A DNA stretch of 64,000 nt from Thermothelomyces thermophilus ATCC 42464 (taxonomy: Eukaryota > Ascomycota > Sordariomycetes > Sordariales > Chaetomiaceae): NCBI RefSeq assembly GCF_000226095.1, contig NC_016478.1:2284001-2348000 (forward strand), given 5' to 3'. Numbering within the stretch: the first letter of the stretch is position 1; each line of letters opens with the position of its first letter. Shown piece by piece: positions 26,601-36,893 of the stretch. The translations under genes and the position numbers were made by a program. The notes under the pieces were generated by a model that saw only the letters and a program-made list of their open reading frames with translations, was not told the origin of the DNA and searched no databases.

Positions 26601-26928
26601 CCGGCTGACCGTTCCCCGGCAGAGGAGCGCCATTGTCCTTGTTCGAATCGGCCGATGATGGTGGAGGAGAAGGAGGAGGAGGAGGAGGGCCTTCGGGGTT
26701 TGGTGGGGGTTCGTCGGGGCGGGCGGCGTGGAGCGAGGACGATGTGTGGAAACCGCGGCCAGGCACCGCGGGCTCGCTCGGGCGGCAGGGCGCACAGCGA
26801 TGATGGGGGAGGGTGCTGAGGGCGGTGCGGGCGGCAGCCGGGGTGATGGCGGCGACGCGGGGCAGTCGGCGTGCTCTAGAGGGAGTCTGCGCCGACAGCA
26901 GGGCCCGAGCCCCAGCGGCCGTAGGCAT
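23620..26928 (-). CDS. Large mitochondrial AAA ATPase, Msp1/ATAD1-related
   Basis: A 1102-residue single-exon protein with one C-terminal AAA module. The N-terminus is arginine/alanine-rich with RGFHTSSSLHA near residue 58, which looks like a mitochondrial targeting and cleavage region. A Pro-rich stretch and two Asn/Ala/Asp-rich low-complexity runs follow. The AAA domain starts near residue 790; Walker A GPPGTGKT is at about 832-839, then the DKWVGQSEKNVQALFSLA motif, Walker B CVIFLDEADALLAAR, MVATNRPFDLDEAVLRRLPRKI (sensor and arginine-finger region) and YSGSDLKNLCVSAAMEAV. These features place it in the meiotic clade beside Msp1/ATAD1, which extracts mislocalised membrane proteins. The long N-terminal domain, with no recognised fold, is a filamentous-fungal feature. 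Its substrate is unknown, and I would not equate it with yeast Msp1. Confidence 0.85.
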   Translation of the reverse strand: MPTAAGARALLSAQTPSRARRLPRVAAITPAAARTALSTLPHHRCAPCRPSEPAVPGRGFHTSSSLHAARPDEPPPNPEGPPPPPPSPPPSSADSNKDNGAPLPGNGQPAEASGKSEADPAAADADANANANANAKREKLKSAGYGSARARANRNNRVEEPPALELPRWFEVNQISLYERRPIGVAGTLLPRLGEGDREQMLTLMETLLDKAALSDEEVETLKDRLRRFANRQDRDDLILTSLKTRARRIHQGAFWQALLLLYHPLADPAHVERLRQHHAATIDRRQLWWPLPDSLMSDELKRWLSNLRSDAGPGRGFHLSPLAKRPDPEYPICMELLAAVDSQLAMPPTPSRQDARRPPIVLSMLKGKGPTLAESVVNDIATDLQADVIHLNAHHIARIVGRHVGQNPYSARGALSMLGYAAAEMNGRLAARPNPDADQLGLVAVELPSRLRSFLSPRETTAQGLFDGRWEDMKVNAALEAIVAAVDRERERARLSAAAAAAPALDKGGSADADADPNANANAKLPSARKLIIHLHDYVELSSLYPSIIHKLRAIADRMWRAGRGVVLVGSSSGDMDRSLQWRDQVIELGRDGAHVIPFHADSVKDYSLFEDWDNVLENLFNIKEMLRAVVGDQVPITFITEFMDASGTILSEESHKTIFKLLASHVHDAQWVQRVVSLMGGGRTGSREGYGVLTLNYALKFMLDRNKQWEQINPSVRPPYYSPLHTPRSGSSSSSSSSSFPYSSSSADDPAAFSNLSGAAASKEYNNDEKKLLSGLINAKDIHTTFDQIIVPQETKESLMGLTTLSLVRPEAFSYGVLKTEHISGCLLYGPPGTGKTLLAKAVAKESGANMLEVSAADINDKWVGQSEKNVQALFSLARKLAPCVIFLDEADALLAARRSGPARAAYRETITQFLREWDGLTGSRAFIMVATNRPFDLDEAVLRRLPRKILVDLPLAAEREAILRVVLRDEVLAPDVDLARLAAETELYSGSDLKNLCVSAAMEAVREEVRAKEAWSGEGEYRFPDRRVLTRAHFDKGLREISASISGDMQTLKAIRKFDEQYGDAGRKRRVRKGLGFDVVPDDGKGLTGEARVRQVEAA

Positions 26929-27437
26929 CAGGATCGCGCGCTTCGGGGGTTGGCGCCCACATGCGGTTTCCCAAAGAATCTTTTTGGAAGGAAAAAAAAG
27001 ACCGTTTGAGCCTTCTCCCGTCGTCCAATGGCTCGGCCGTGCAACTTTGAGACCTTGCGGCCTAGTGAATGTTGCTGTCGAGCGTCACGCTGGTAAAGGC
27101 TGCTACGCCCCGATCGGAGTTGCAAATGCAGCGCTGTTGTCAACTTGTCGCTCCGTGAGCGCCTCTCAAAAAGTCCCAAAAACATTTTTTGGCCGCCGGC
27201 AGCCGAGCCTTGGCTTTCGTCGTTTCTGTGGGTCCGGCCGGCACCCAAGGTTAGTGGCAGATTTGGGTTAGGGTTGGCTGAGACGTTCTTTACTTCTGAT
27301 ACCGTCCTCTGTAGGACAACACAACACTATCAACACACACACCAACAAAAATGTCTGTTGTCTTCACATGTCATTGCTCGTCGTCTGTTCCTCTATACCC
27401 ATGCCTCCTTCATCACCATGAACCAAAACAACCTTTT
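26929..27437. other. Intergenic region AAA ATPase promoter / MUS7 3' flank
   Basis: About 0.5 kb with no gene. A short TTAGGGTTGG match to the telomere unit occurs near 27267, too short to mean an internal telomere tract. Confidence 0.6.
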
Positions 27438-30400
27438 TTAGAACAGCAGGTCTAGGTCGACCATTTCCTTCCCCCTCTTCAGTTTCCCCCCTCCTCGTCC
27501 TCCGTCCCGGGACGACCCTAGCATCCACCCCCCTACCGCTGCACGCAGCCTCTCCAGAACCGCTCTCGTCTCCCACGGCCCATAGCACGCTCCACGAAGC
27601 GAAGCCGCAGCGCTGCTGCTTACGGCGGCCTGGCTCAGCAGGGGCGGCCCGCCCGGGGTGGTCCCCGTCCTCCCCGGGGAAGCCATCCGTACCATCACGC
27701 GGTCCGCCGTGACCACCCAGTTCTGCCGCACGTCAGAGATGATGGTATTCGCAAACATCTCCACCCGCGGGTTCCTGGCCCCACCGGACGTGGGTTGTTG
27801 TTGTGGTGGTGGTGGTGGTGCTGGCGGTAACGCACCGAGCACCGCCGAGAGACTGATGATCTCCGGCTGCGGGACGTCATTTCCGCCGGCTCGAGAAAGG
27901 ACGTCCTCGAGGTATGACCCCAGCTCCGAGAAGAGCGCTGCGAGCCTGTCAACAGCCTCCTGGAGTTGCGTGACCAGAGTGCCACCTTCGACTTCGTTGA
28001 ACAGGTACGATGCAACGCTCGGCTGCAGGGTGTTGGCGAGGGTCGCCAGGAGCGCCATGACGTGCAGCTGTTGGAGCGACGGTGACGCGGTGCATCCCAG
28101 GTTCTGGAACCACGCCAGAATGCTAGTCACGATCCCCAACACATGTTCCATGTCCTCATGCCCGAGCTCCTTCGGGACGGACCAGCTCGATTCGAGCATG
28201 TTTTGGAAAGCAACCGCGTAAACCTCCAATAGCGCCCAGCAATCCGGGGCTTGCGTCGACGCTTGTATGATGGCCGGTATCATGCACTGCAGCATGAACG
28301 AAGTAACATGGCCGTTTCTCATTGCCCTGCTTAGGATCTTGCACTCCTGCTCCAGCTTGTCGTTGCCGAGAGAAACCTTGAAGTTGTTGAAGAGGTAGTG
28401 GAAAAGCGGCTGGGTCGCAGTCGTGTCTCCCTCGCTCAGTTTGACGCCGTACGCGACAATGCCGGCCGTGTGAAGCTGCGGGTCTTGGAGAGACGGGGAG
28501 TAGTCGGGGCTCGGTTGCATGAAGAAAGGGTCGACCGCGCAGATGTTGACACCGTGCGACTTGATCAGCGAGACCACCTGTCTCACAAACTCGATGTACG
28601 GCCCGTGCTCGCCGCCATGAGACCGTAGGAGTGCCAGGTCCTCCTTCATCTTCTGCATGACCAACTGTAATGTCTTCCTGAACTCCTCCCGGAGCTGTTT
28701 CGCTCGCACCGACCCACACTCGCGCAGTGACTTCCGCATGTGGTGGATCGCGCAAGCGAAGAAGTCGGCATTCGAGTTGTAGTCCGGAGGAATGCCAACC
28801 GCGACCGTCGCTCGCTCCAGGAACGGCAAGTCGCGATGTTGAAGAACCTCGGCAAGGTAGTTCTCGTATCTCAGATACCTTAGCGGTTTCACAATCGCGA
28901 GCATCCACATGCCCAGCATGTTGATCCCAAGGTCCTTGAAATCAAAAACATGATTTTTCACAAGGACCGCGAGGAAAAGAGGGAGGTATCTCCTGTCCGG
29001 CGTCGTCATGTTGTGGGGGAGGTCGGGGAACAGGCCGTACTTCCCGGTCGAAAAGAAGGACAGCAAGTGCTAGCAAGGTTAGAGACCTTGTCGTGAACAC
29101 AAGCCCCCGCGGGCCGCCGCGGGGGAGAGGGGGGGGGGAAGAGTAGTTAACGAACCGTCACCCTGTTTTTGACGAATCTGGCGGCGATTCTTGCGGCCAA
29201 GGTAACCGTCTTCTCAGCGCAGGCAACTTGCTGGTTATGCCGCCTTGCAGAGCTCTCCTGCGGGAGAGCGAGGGTTGTGCGAGCCATCCAGAAGAAGTCT
29301 TTCGTCAAGTGTTCATTCACCAGCTTTGAGGGTATTAGCTTGTTCTTCTTCAGAATGATTCTAAGATACGGGGAACGGAACATACCAGCACGGCATCCTC
29401 GAGAAAGGGGGCATCGAGGTTGTCGTCAAACTCGCTCGAGAATTGCTCCTCGGAAGCCTGGTCTATCCTGCCCAAGAGATGCTCGATCGTGTCAAGTGCT
29501 ACACGGAGGATGCCCCAGTCGAATCCCGGAGACTGGTAATCAAGGCTGGTGAAGACTTTTTGTAGTTGACCTGCCGAAAATTAGCATTCGCCCCTCACAT
29601 AGCCGCAGAGGCCGACTCACCCGTGTTGAGCCCGTACAAAGCTGCACCCAACGTCGGGGCGCGCTGCAGGACGTCCAGGGACGCCTTGACCGAATGGTGC
29701 AGCACATCCAGCGCCGTCGGCTTGTTCTTGGCCACCATGTCGTCCCGTACATCCTTGCTGATGCCCGCCATCTCGCTCGATAGAGCTCGAAACTGCTGCT
29801 CGATGTCCGAGGCGGCTGACAGGTATTGGTCGAGGACCTGGTTGAAGATGTTGTTTCGCCACATGGCAAGCGGCCTGAACGCATCACCGCCCTCGTCCTT
29901 GGCTATCACAAACCGGGCAAGCTGATTCCATGCCCTAACACTGATCAGACATGCCTCCTTGTGAGCGCTGCCGGGGACGATCAAATCTTCTATCTCGTGG
30001 ACTTCCCGCCGCAGTTCTGGCGGCGATACCCAGAACAGCGTACAGAGGAGGTCGTGGTGATTCCTCAGCGCGGCTAAATCGCGGTGATGAATCATGTTTT
30101 CTTTGAGGTATTGTCGGTTGTGGTTCGGAAGCGTCCTGGTCACGAGGTTCCTGATATCGTTGGGACGATTGAGCTCCTTGAGGCGCTGGATGGTCAGGGC
30201 AAGGAGCTTGATGAAGATGTGAAAGCACCGATCCTCGGGCTCGATGTCGAGAGATGGACTGCCGTCGAGCTCTTCCAGAAACCGAGGAGATTTGTACACC
30301 TCCTCGTTCCTCAGGTGCTCGAGATTCTGCGACCCAAAGAAGTCAAAGATGGTTCCAATGATGCCCGTGCCTTTGCGCCAGCCCCATTGCTGGACTAGAA

Positions 30401-33400
30401 GGTGGCAGCGGGCCACGAGGGCTCGACAGTAGTCGTTGAAGCCGGGAGGCTGGCGGGGATTCGTTTGGTAAAGCTGGAAGACGCGTTTTAGGAGCTGCTG
30501 AGGGAGCGTCCATCCTTCCATGGGAGCGGTGCGTCTCATTCCTGGAACGACTAGCCCGGAGTCATCGACCTCGGTCAGCGGCAGTAGCGTGAACATGTCT
30601 TGCCAAAGCCGCTCAAACAGCTGGCAATCTGAGCTCGAGATTACCCCTCCGCTAAGCATGACTGACTGGGTGACGTCCCAGAAGGAGCTCCTCGGAATGG
30701 CAGCGCTTTCCAGCACCCTCATCATGACCACCCAGCAGTTGGCGAAGAGGTGGTGCGAGCGTATACCTCGCTCTCTGAGACTCGGACGCTGCAGGTCACC
30801 GTATAGAACCCGTAATTCCTTGGTTCCACATTCCAAAAGTCGCTTGATGGTCGCTGATGCAGACTGCTTGAGCAAGCCGTCGAGCTTCGTGGATTGAACG
30901 GGGTCGGCGTTTGATGCCTGGCTTATTGAACGCACCGCTGAAGTCGCGAGACAGAAACGGACAACGACCTCGAGCTGCGTCGTTTTCGTCTCCTCTGATC
31001 CCGTGCTCCAATCGCTCGACTCAAACCGGCCGATAAAACTCGACAGCACCTCCAGCCACCTCGACACGAACGCTTTCTCTTCGTGTTCGTCCGAGACACT
31101 CAGTGAGCGAAGTACGTACCCCAATACAAACTCGGCAGCTTCGATTGTCTTTCGGCTGAAACCAGCGTTCGCGGCTGCGTTGGGGGCAAGTTGCTCGGCT
31201 ATCCAATCGACCAATATACCCAGCTCTGACGACGTGTTATCGTCCCAGCGGCTCCATCTGAGGTCTCGTCCGTCCAAGGAAAACGACATCGGGGGCCTTT
31301 GATGACGAATCCGGTCGGAGAGTCCGAGATCGACCGCATCTCGCACCAATCCGCGTCCAATGACAGTGCTTTCGTGGAAGAAGACCCCCATGTCGAGCGG
31401 AAAGACTTCGAAGTGGTGCGTGTAATGCGTTCCATACGGCCCGAGCCCCCTGAGCTTGTCCTGGGCCTGATTTCGGTCTTGAGGAAGGCATTCCCGGGGC
31501 TCAAAGTCAGAGAAGTCTGGCGGTAATGGGTCATTTGCCCGAGTATACTGAGGAGCGTCCAAATCCACGCGTTGGGGGGGGCACGTCTTTCGGAATCTCC
31601 GTCTGCCGGCCCTTGTCCTCCCTTCCGTCGGGGTCGTGGATTGTCTGGCACCAGGTTCAATGTCACCCTCGTCGCCTTGTCCCTCAGCCGCAGATTCTTG
31701 GAGTGTAAAGTTCACATCCAGGATCTGGTCCAGCCCATCGTCGGTTGACGCACCAAACGTTCTCCGGCGTCTCCTGTAGAGGGCATCCAAGGTCCGCTTC
31801 CGGGCGCTGAGCTGACGGGGCCTCTCCTCGGCTTCGTCTTCCTCGAGCTGCGCCGGGTGGAAACTGAGACGGCGGCCTTGTAAAGGCTTTCGTGGTGAGA
31901 TGGCCGAGGCTAAAGGCCGCTCGGGAGGCTGGCCTTCTTGCGGGCCTTCGTCTGCGATGACGAAAGAGTCGAGATTGCTCTGTCGAATTAACTTGTGAGG
32001 TCGAGGACCTCGGGGGCGTGACGTGGCGTTTGAAGATATCTCTCGCAGCGCTGGTCGCCTCTTTGGCTTGCTCACTGGTTTCCGCAGCGGGGCGGGAATC
32101 TTTGGTTTAGTCTTTCCCGATTTCCAATCCCTAAGAACTGAGAGCGCGTCGACGTTGTCATTCCGTGATGCTAGGCTGATAACCTTGTTGGATGGACTGG
32201 CCTTGCCCAGATTTGACTTCCTCCTGACAGCACGCGCGGCAAGCCTGACAAACCTTGGCGCGTCGGGTTCGACAACGTCCAGGATACTCAGGAGCGGTGG
32301 TGAGGCCGCCCTCTTGCTGATATTGCGACTCGCTACAGATGTACCGCCTTTCTGGTGCTGCCGGTGAGTCAATTTTCTATTTGCAGATGTTGAGTTGACG
32401 CCATGCTTTGCCCGCGGGAGAACTTGGGTTATCTTGGGCTGCCTAGAGGGCACATTGGGGCGGCCATGGAAAACAGATTGGGTTCCGCTCCGCTTCTGCC
32501 TTTTCGCTCTCCCGGAAATAGTGTGTGAGTAAGACCTTTTCCTCCCAGGAAGCATCCAATCGATGGTATCTTCTTCAATCACGGATGCGCCGTCATCTTC
32601 GTCGATAACGACGGCGGCCAGCGCCGCTCGGGCTGGATCATCTGCTGATTCAGTTGGCCTCCGAGGCAGTTCGTTCTCGGACTCCTCCGATTCATCAAAC
32701 ACCATCAATGACGCTCCGCCTGGAGGCTTAGGCGAGCCCTGGCGAGGCAACGCCAAACCTCGCCTCACAGTTCGATCCGGCGAGGGCTCGGGAGTCCTTC
32801 TCTTGACGTTACGGGCAGCAGGCTTGCTCTGCGGTTGGTCCAATCGGAGCCAAGACGCTGGCAAGACCCCGCGAATCCGGCGGCTGTTCTGGCGGACGAC
32901 CTCTGAATCACTACAGGAGCTGGCTGTAGAACCAGGCAAGTCCACATCGTCGGGGTCGCTTTGGGAATCCTCGGTGATTAGAACCGGGGGATCTGCTGCC
33001 TCGTCCTCTGAGACGGCAGCGGTGGAGCGCGGGCTCAGAATAGGGGCACTCGGCGGGCTCGGGCGTCTTTCTGCTGGTTGTTTCGGGGAAGCGCCAGGTT
33101 CCTGTGGTTGCTCTTCTGGTACCTGCGGTACACGGGGAGAGGAGGACAAGTCCCATATGTCTATTGGCGGGGGAGGGATAAATCTCGGGCGTCGCGGAGA
33201 CTCCTGGGACGAAGAATCTGGCACGAACCTCGGCCTCTTCCTTCGAGTAGAAGACAGTAGCTGAGAACGCTGCCGTTTTAACAACCGCTGTCTCTCCTTT
33301 GCAGACACCGGGTGAAGCCGTTCTAAAGGCGGAAACTCCTCATCGGAGAGGCTCGTAGCATCCGTTTGGTCGGGGTTGGTCGGCTGGCTACTAGTTCGAA

Positions 33401-34337
33401 GCTGTTGGCCATGGGGGGATGTTTTTGGGAGTGAAGGAGTGAGTGCCAGCTCATCCTCATCATCGTCAAAGAGAACTGGGCCGCTTGCATCCAGGCCACC
33501 CAGACCGTCCGCACTTGTTTCCTGGCTTTCCTCAGCTTGGAAATCTGTGTCTTGAGAGTCTTCGTCTTCGGCACCACTCCGTAATGGCCGAGATTCCTGG
33601 ATGACCCGGACGGGCTTGATGCCATGTGACTTCATGAAAGCTGTATACTGCACGCTTTCGAGAAGGTAAGGATGCTGCTGTATCGGTTTTCGGGGACGCA
33701 GCGAGCGCTCCAACCGGACAGCGGTCTGCCTTGATAATTGTTCCGAGTCCACAATATCGGCCGGCGGCGATGCGTTGGTCGGGGCACTGAGGCGAGCCGG
33801 AGGCGGGCTTAGGTGGGTTTGGGGCAAGGAAGGAGACTGCGGCGGCGTGGGAGTTCTGGAAAGAAGGCTTGAAATGGAGGAGGAGCTCGGGGCGGGGCTT
33901 GTGACTCGAACGTAGCTCTTGGAAATCTCATCCTCTCGGAACACGTCCGACGGGAGGTTTGAGGCGGCCGGGATCCTGGGTATGGATGAGGGTTTGTCGA
34001 GGCTGGACTCCGCGGGGGTTGAAGGACTCGTCTGTCCAGCTGGATTCGGCGACGGTTCGGCAGGCCAAGGGAACTGGGTCAAGGTCTGCGATGCCTGTGC
34101 CGAATTGGTGGAGTGGTAGGGCAAAGCCTGCTCTGGCGGAGAGCTCGGCACGCTCCAAACATCCGCATCTTTGACTGGTCCGGCGTGGTTCTCCTCCACT
34201 CGCGTGCCCTCGACGTTGTATCCGTCTTCGGATTGCGGCTGCCAGTCGAAGTTGAGGTTCTCGTCAAGCAGATCCGTGTCATCGAAGCTGTCGTCGTCCG
34301 AGTCTGGAACCTCTCCCAATTCCCTCCAGCTCTTCAT
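27438..34337 (-). CDS. MUS7: Mus7/Mms22 family replication-repair protein
   Basis: Mus7/Mms22 is a scaffold of the Rtt101-Mms1 type cullin ligase that protects stalled replication forks. Four exons fit: 34337-29621, 29570-29386, 29323-29156 and 29069-27438, with phases that agree, for 2233 residues. The N-terminal third is disordered and acidic (MKSWRELGEVPDSDDDSFDD). The family signature lies near residue 215: RSLRPRKPIQQHPYLLESVQ then YTAFMKSHGIKPVR. The C-terminal half is helical and contains RECLPQDRNQAQDKLRGLGPY-like family segments and, after the last intron, HLLSFFSTGKYGLFPDLPHNM. The two open stretches on either side of the small exons (34337-29595 and 29066-27438) could be mistaken for two genes; splicing shows they are one. 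Confidence 0.9.
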
Positions 34338-34894
34338 GGCGCCCGATTACCATGTTAATATTATGCAGTCATTTATGTCGTCGTCGTTGTTGTTGTCTTC
34401 ATCGCCATTCCACAGGAATTTGCTGCCGCGTCGTTGTTGGAGTGGTCTCGCAGGGGTGCGAGGTATGTGTAGCTGTAAACGTACGTACATACAATACACG
34501 TACCTAGTCGTTGCGGTGCGCTTTAGACGCGTTACAAAGTGGCGTGAGACGCGACTAATTGAGAGCTGTGGTGGGGCTCCCGTGCTATGCAAGCATGGAT
34601 CAATCCGAACCGTTGTTCGGTCGTGGCTGCAGCTGGTTGGCACATTCGGGTTTTACCGGAGTGTATCAATGCGTAAGATACCGGTAACCCGTGCAGAAAG
34701 CCGTACGTGTAATCCGTATGTACACAATGTACCGATTACCTACAGAACGCTGTACGGATTATTCCTTGCAATACGATACGTCCCATTTTTGCATTGAAGG
34801 ATAATCGACCAACATCCAGAGAGAAGAACAAAGCACCTCTGGAAATATCAGCAGTTCTATCTTGGTATTCACTTCCGACCGTTGACCTCCAACG
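34338..34894. other. Divergent promoter region MUS7 / small membrane protein
   Basis: About 0.56 kb between divergent starts. It carries several GTAC-type motifs, including GTGTAATCCGTA at 34707-34718 (reverse complement of the dispersed TACGGATTACAC) and GTACGGATTA near 34752. No gene is seen. Confidence 0.6.
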
Positions 34895-35219
34895 ATGAGC
34901 AACCAGTCGAAGTTCCTTACAATTGGCCTGATTCTCGCCTTCGGGATCGGAAATGGTGAGCGTATTCTGCACCTTGAAGCAGCGGGAGGTATTGACCTCT
35001 CTCTCAGCGTATTACACGTTCAACCCAAGTCTGAAAGAGCTGAAAGAGCAACGGGAGGGTACTTCAATTAGGTGAGGCACAGCGTTCATTGCAATTGTCA
35101 CATGCCGAGGCTCACATTCAAGGCAGCAAAACGCTGGAACCTCAGACTCGCCCAGCACCACAGCCAAAACAGGATCAAGAGAAGAAATCCAGCTAGGGGA
35201 GGAACGGCGCCGAACTTAA
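34895..35219 (+). CDS. Small single-pass membrane protein, 73 residues, unknown function
   Basis: Three tiny exons, 34895-34955, 35008-35071 and 35123-35219, join with matching phases through GTGAGC...CAG and GTGAGG...AAG introns of about 51-52 nt. The predicted protein starts MSNQSKFLTIGLILAFGIGN, continues AYYTFNPSLKELKEQREG and ends in a polar tail with EEIQLGEERRRT. Residues about 8-24 form one hydrophobic segment, followed by a short charged helix, a shape common among small mitochondrial or ER membrane proteins. I do not recognise the family. The gene is easy to miss because no exon exceeds 100 nt. Support is the coherence of splice sites and the protein-like N-terminus; the third exon is the least certain. 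Confidence 0.6.
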
Positions 35220-36054
35220 GTTTCCGATTGAGTTTAACTCACGACTCCGAGCCTGGGGTGGGGGGAGGAAGAAGCCGGTATGACGACTTCGTAGAAGATG
35301 GCAGGCATATAAGGCCAACAGAAGGTTGGCGACTCGTGTTGGATGTAACAAACACTTACGTATTAGACAAGCTACCTCCAACCATCCAAAGGGCCCTAAT
35401 ATGCCTATCAAGGTAGACTCAATACAAAGTCCTATCGCAGCCACAAGCTCGGGTTGCTACCGTACCTGATCAGGTATCCTCTCACGGCCATGTCTTATCA
35501 ACAGAACATCCAGTAATGTCTTGGCTGACTGGCGATATTGGGAGGGCCTTTCAGCTTGGATCATTTCTCCGATTCGTCAACGCGATGCGGCGTACAAAAA
35601 CAATTTGCAGCATAGTATTAGAGCAAAGAAAGAATCTTTGTTTCCTCTCTTTTCTTGGTCGTAGATTCAAAAGTAGCACTGAAGAAATGCGAATTCAAGA
35701 GAGTTAAACTTCTTGGGTAAGTTAAACTTCTTAGGTAATGTACGATTAGATTCTGTTGTCTGGGAGCAATCGTTACATCATTGAATCGTGCGGGGCTCCG
35801 CGGAATTGCAATTAAGCGGGAAGGATTCGGCCGGAATCGCCCCCTCCAATCGAACCACTCGGAAATGCAAGCTGAGGCCATCTGCCCGAAAAAAAGCTCG
35901 TCCGTGCATGACCTCGCATCTCACCAAAAAACATCGCCTGACGAAGGAGCTGCCTGGCCGCCAGCCGCGCCGGTTTATCAATTGGACCAATCTCCCCTCC
36001 AGACTTTGTGCTGAGCCCGATCTGCGACCGACCGAGTCAATTCAATTGCCCGAT
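35220..36054. other. Intergenic region upstream of COX5
   Basis: No gene seen. Close to COX5 are CCAAT boxes at 35846-35850 and 35987-35991 (plus strand) and an ATTGG at 35981-35985. The two nearest sit about 65-70 nt before the COX5 ATG. A directly repeated ...AAACTTCTTGGGTAA / AAACTTCTTAGGTAA pair occurs at about 35707-35737. Confidence 0.6.
35846..35991 (+). promoter_or_regulatory. CCAAT boxes upstream of COX5
   Basis: CCAAT is found at 35846-35850 and 35987-35991, and ATTGG at 35981-35985, in the 210 nt before the COX5 start. The last two sites are almost back to back. The pattern suits CCAAT-binding-complex control of a respiratory gene; binding is inferred. Confidence 0.45.
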
Positions 36055-36893
36055 ATGTCGTCCATCCTGCGCAACTCGCTGGTGCGCGCCTCTCGGCATT
36101 CGGCCACCACGGCCCTCGGCTACCGCGCCGCCTCGACGCACGCCATCTCGAACCCGACGCTGGCCAACATCGAGAAGAGATGGGAGGGCATGCCGCTGCA
36201 GGAGCAGGCCGAGCTCTGGATGGCCCTGCGCGACCGGATGAAGGGCAACTGGGCGGATCTGACTCTTCAGGAGAAGAAGGCCGGTAAGTTGCCGATGCCA
36301 AGACTCCGGTGGCAGTTTCACCAGTAGAACGTCAATCGTGCGGTATCATGGAAGCTCTCTCGGAGCTTGGCGGAGCTTCGTGGGCGGGAGCTGGACAGGT
36401 TGGGGTGGCTTGAGGGCCGCCGATCGATGGATGCACTGTTCCATGAAGCTGCTTGGGTTGCCTACGTCACTGGCCTCTGCCGGCCTGCACGCGGTTGAAA
36501 CAATGACCGAGCGGAACACTGACAAGTCGGATCTCTTAATGCAGCCTACTTCGTGGCCTTTGGCCCCCATGGCCCTCGTGCCCTTGACCCTCCCGGTGAG
36601 AACAAGAAGGTTGCCATCTACACCGCCGTCGGCGTCGGCTTCAGCCTCCTCCTCTTCGCCATTGTTCGGGCTTTCGCCAACCCGCCACCGCGTACCATGA
36701 CCAAGGAGTGGCAGGAGGCCACCAACGAGTACCTGAAGGTGGGTTGCTGTTCATTTGCGCGATGCCCGGCGCGATTAACAAGTTCTAACTCAATTCCGTC
36801 CTACAGAGCCAAAAGGCCGACCCTCTCACCGGTCTCACCTCAGAAGGCTACTCGGGCAAGGGCCATGTGCAGTCTCCTCCGGCGAAGGCATAA
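36055..36893 (+). CDS. COX5: Cytochrome c oxidase subunit V (yeast Cox5 / mammalian COX4 type)
   Basis: Nuclear-encoded inner-membrane subunit of respiratory complex IV. Three exons, 36055-36283, 36545-36738 and 36807-36893, with matching phases, encode 169 residues. The N-terminus MSSILRNSLVRASRHSATT is a mitochondrial presequence ending near RAASTHAISNPTL. The mature part carries EKRWEGMPLQEQAELWMALR, GNWADLTLQEKKAAYFVAFG and FGPHGPRALDPPGENKK, then one transmembrane helix at about 97-119 (VAIYTAVGVGFSLLLFAIVR) and MTKEWQEATNEYLKSQKADP. Exon 2 reads straight through an internal GGTGAGAAC that resembles a donor but is coding. The first intron, about 260 nt, is long for this genome. Confidence 0.95.
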
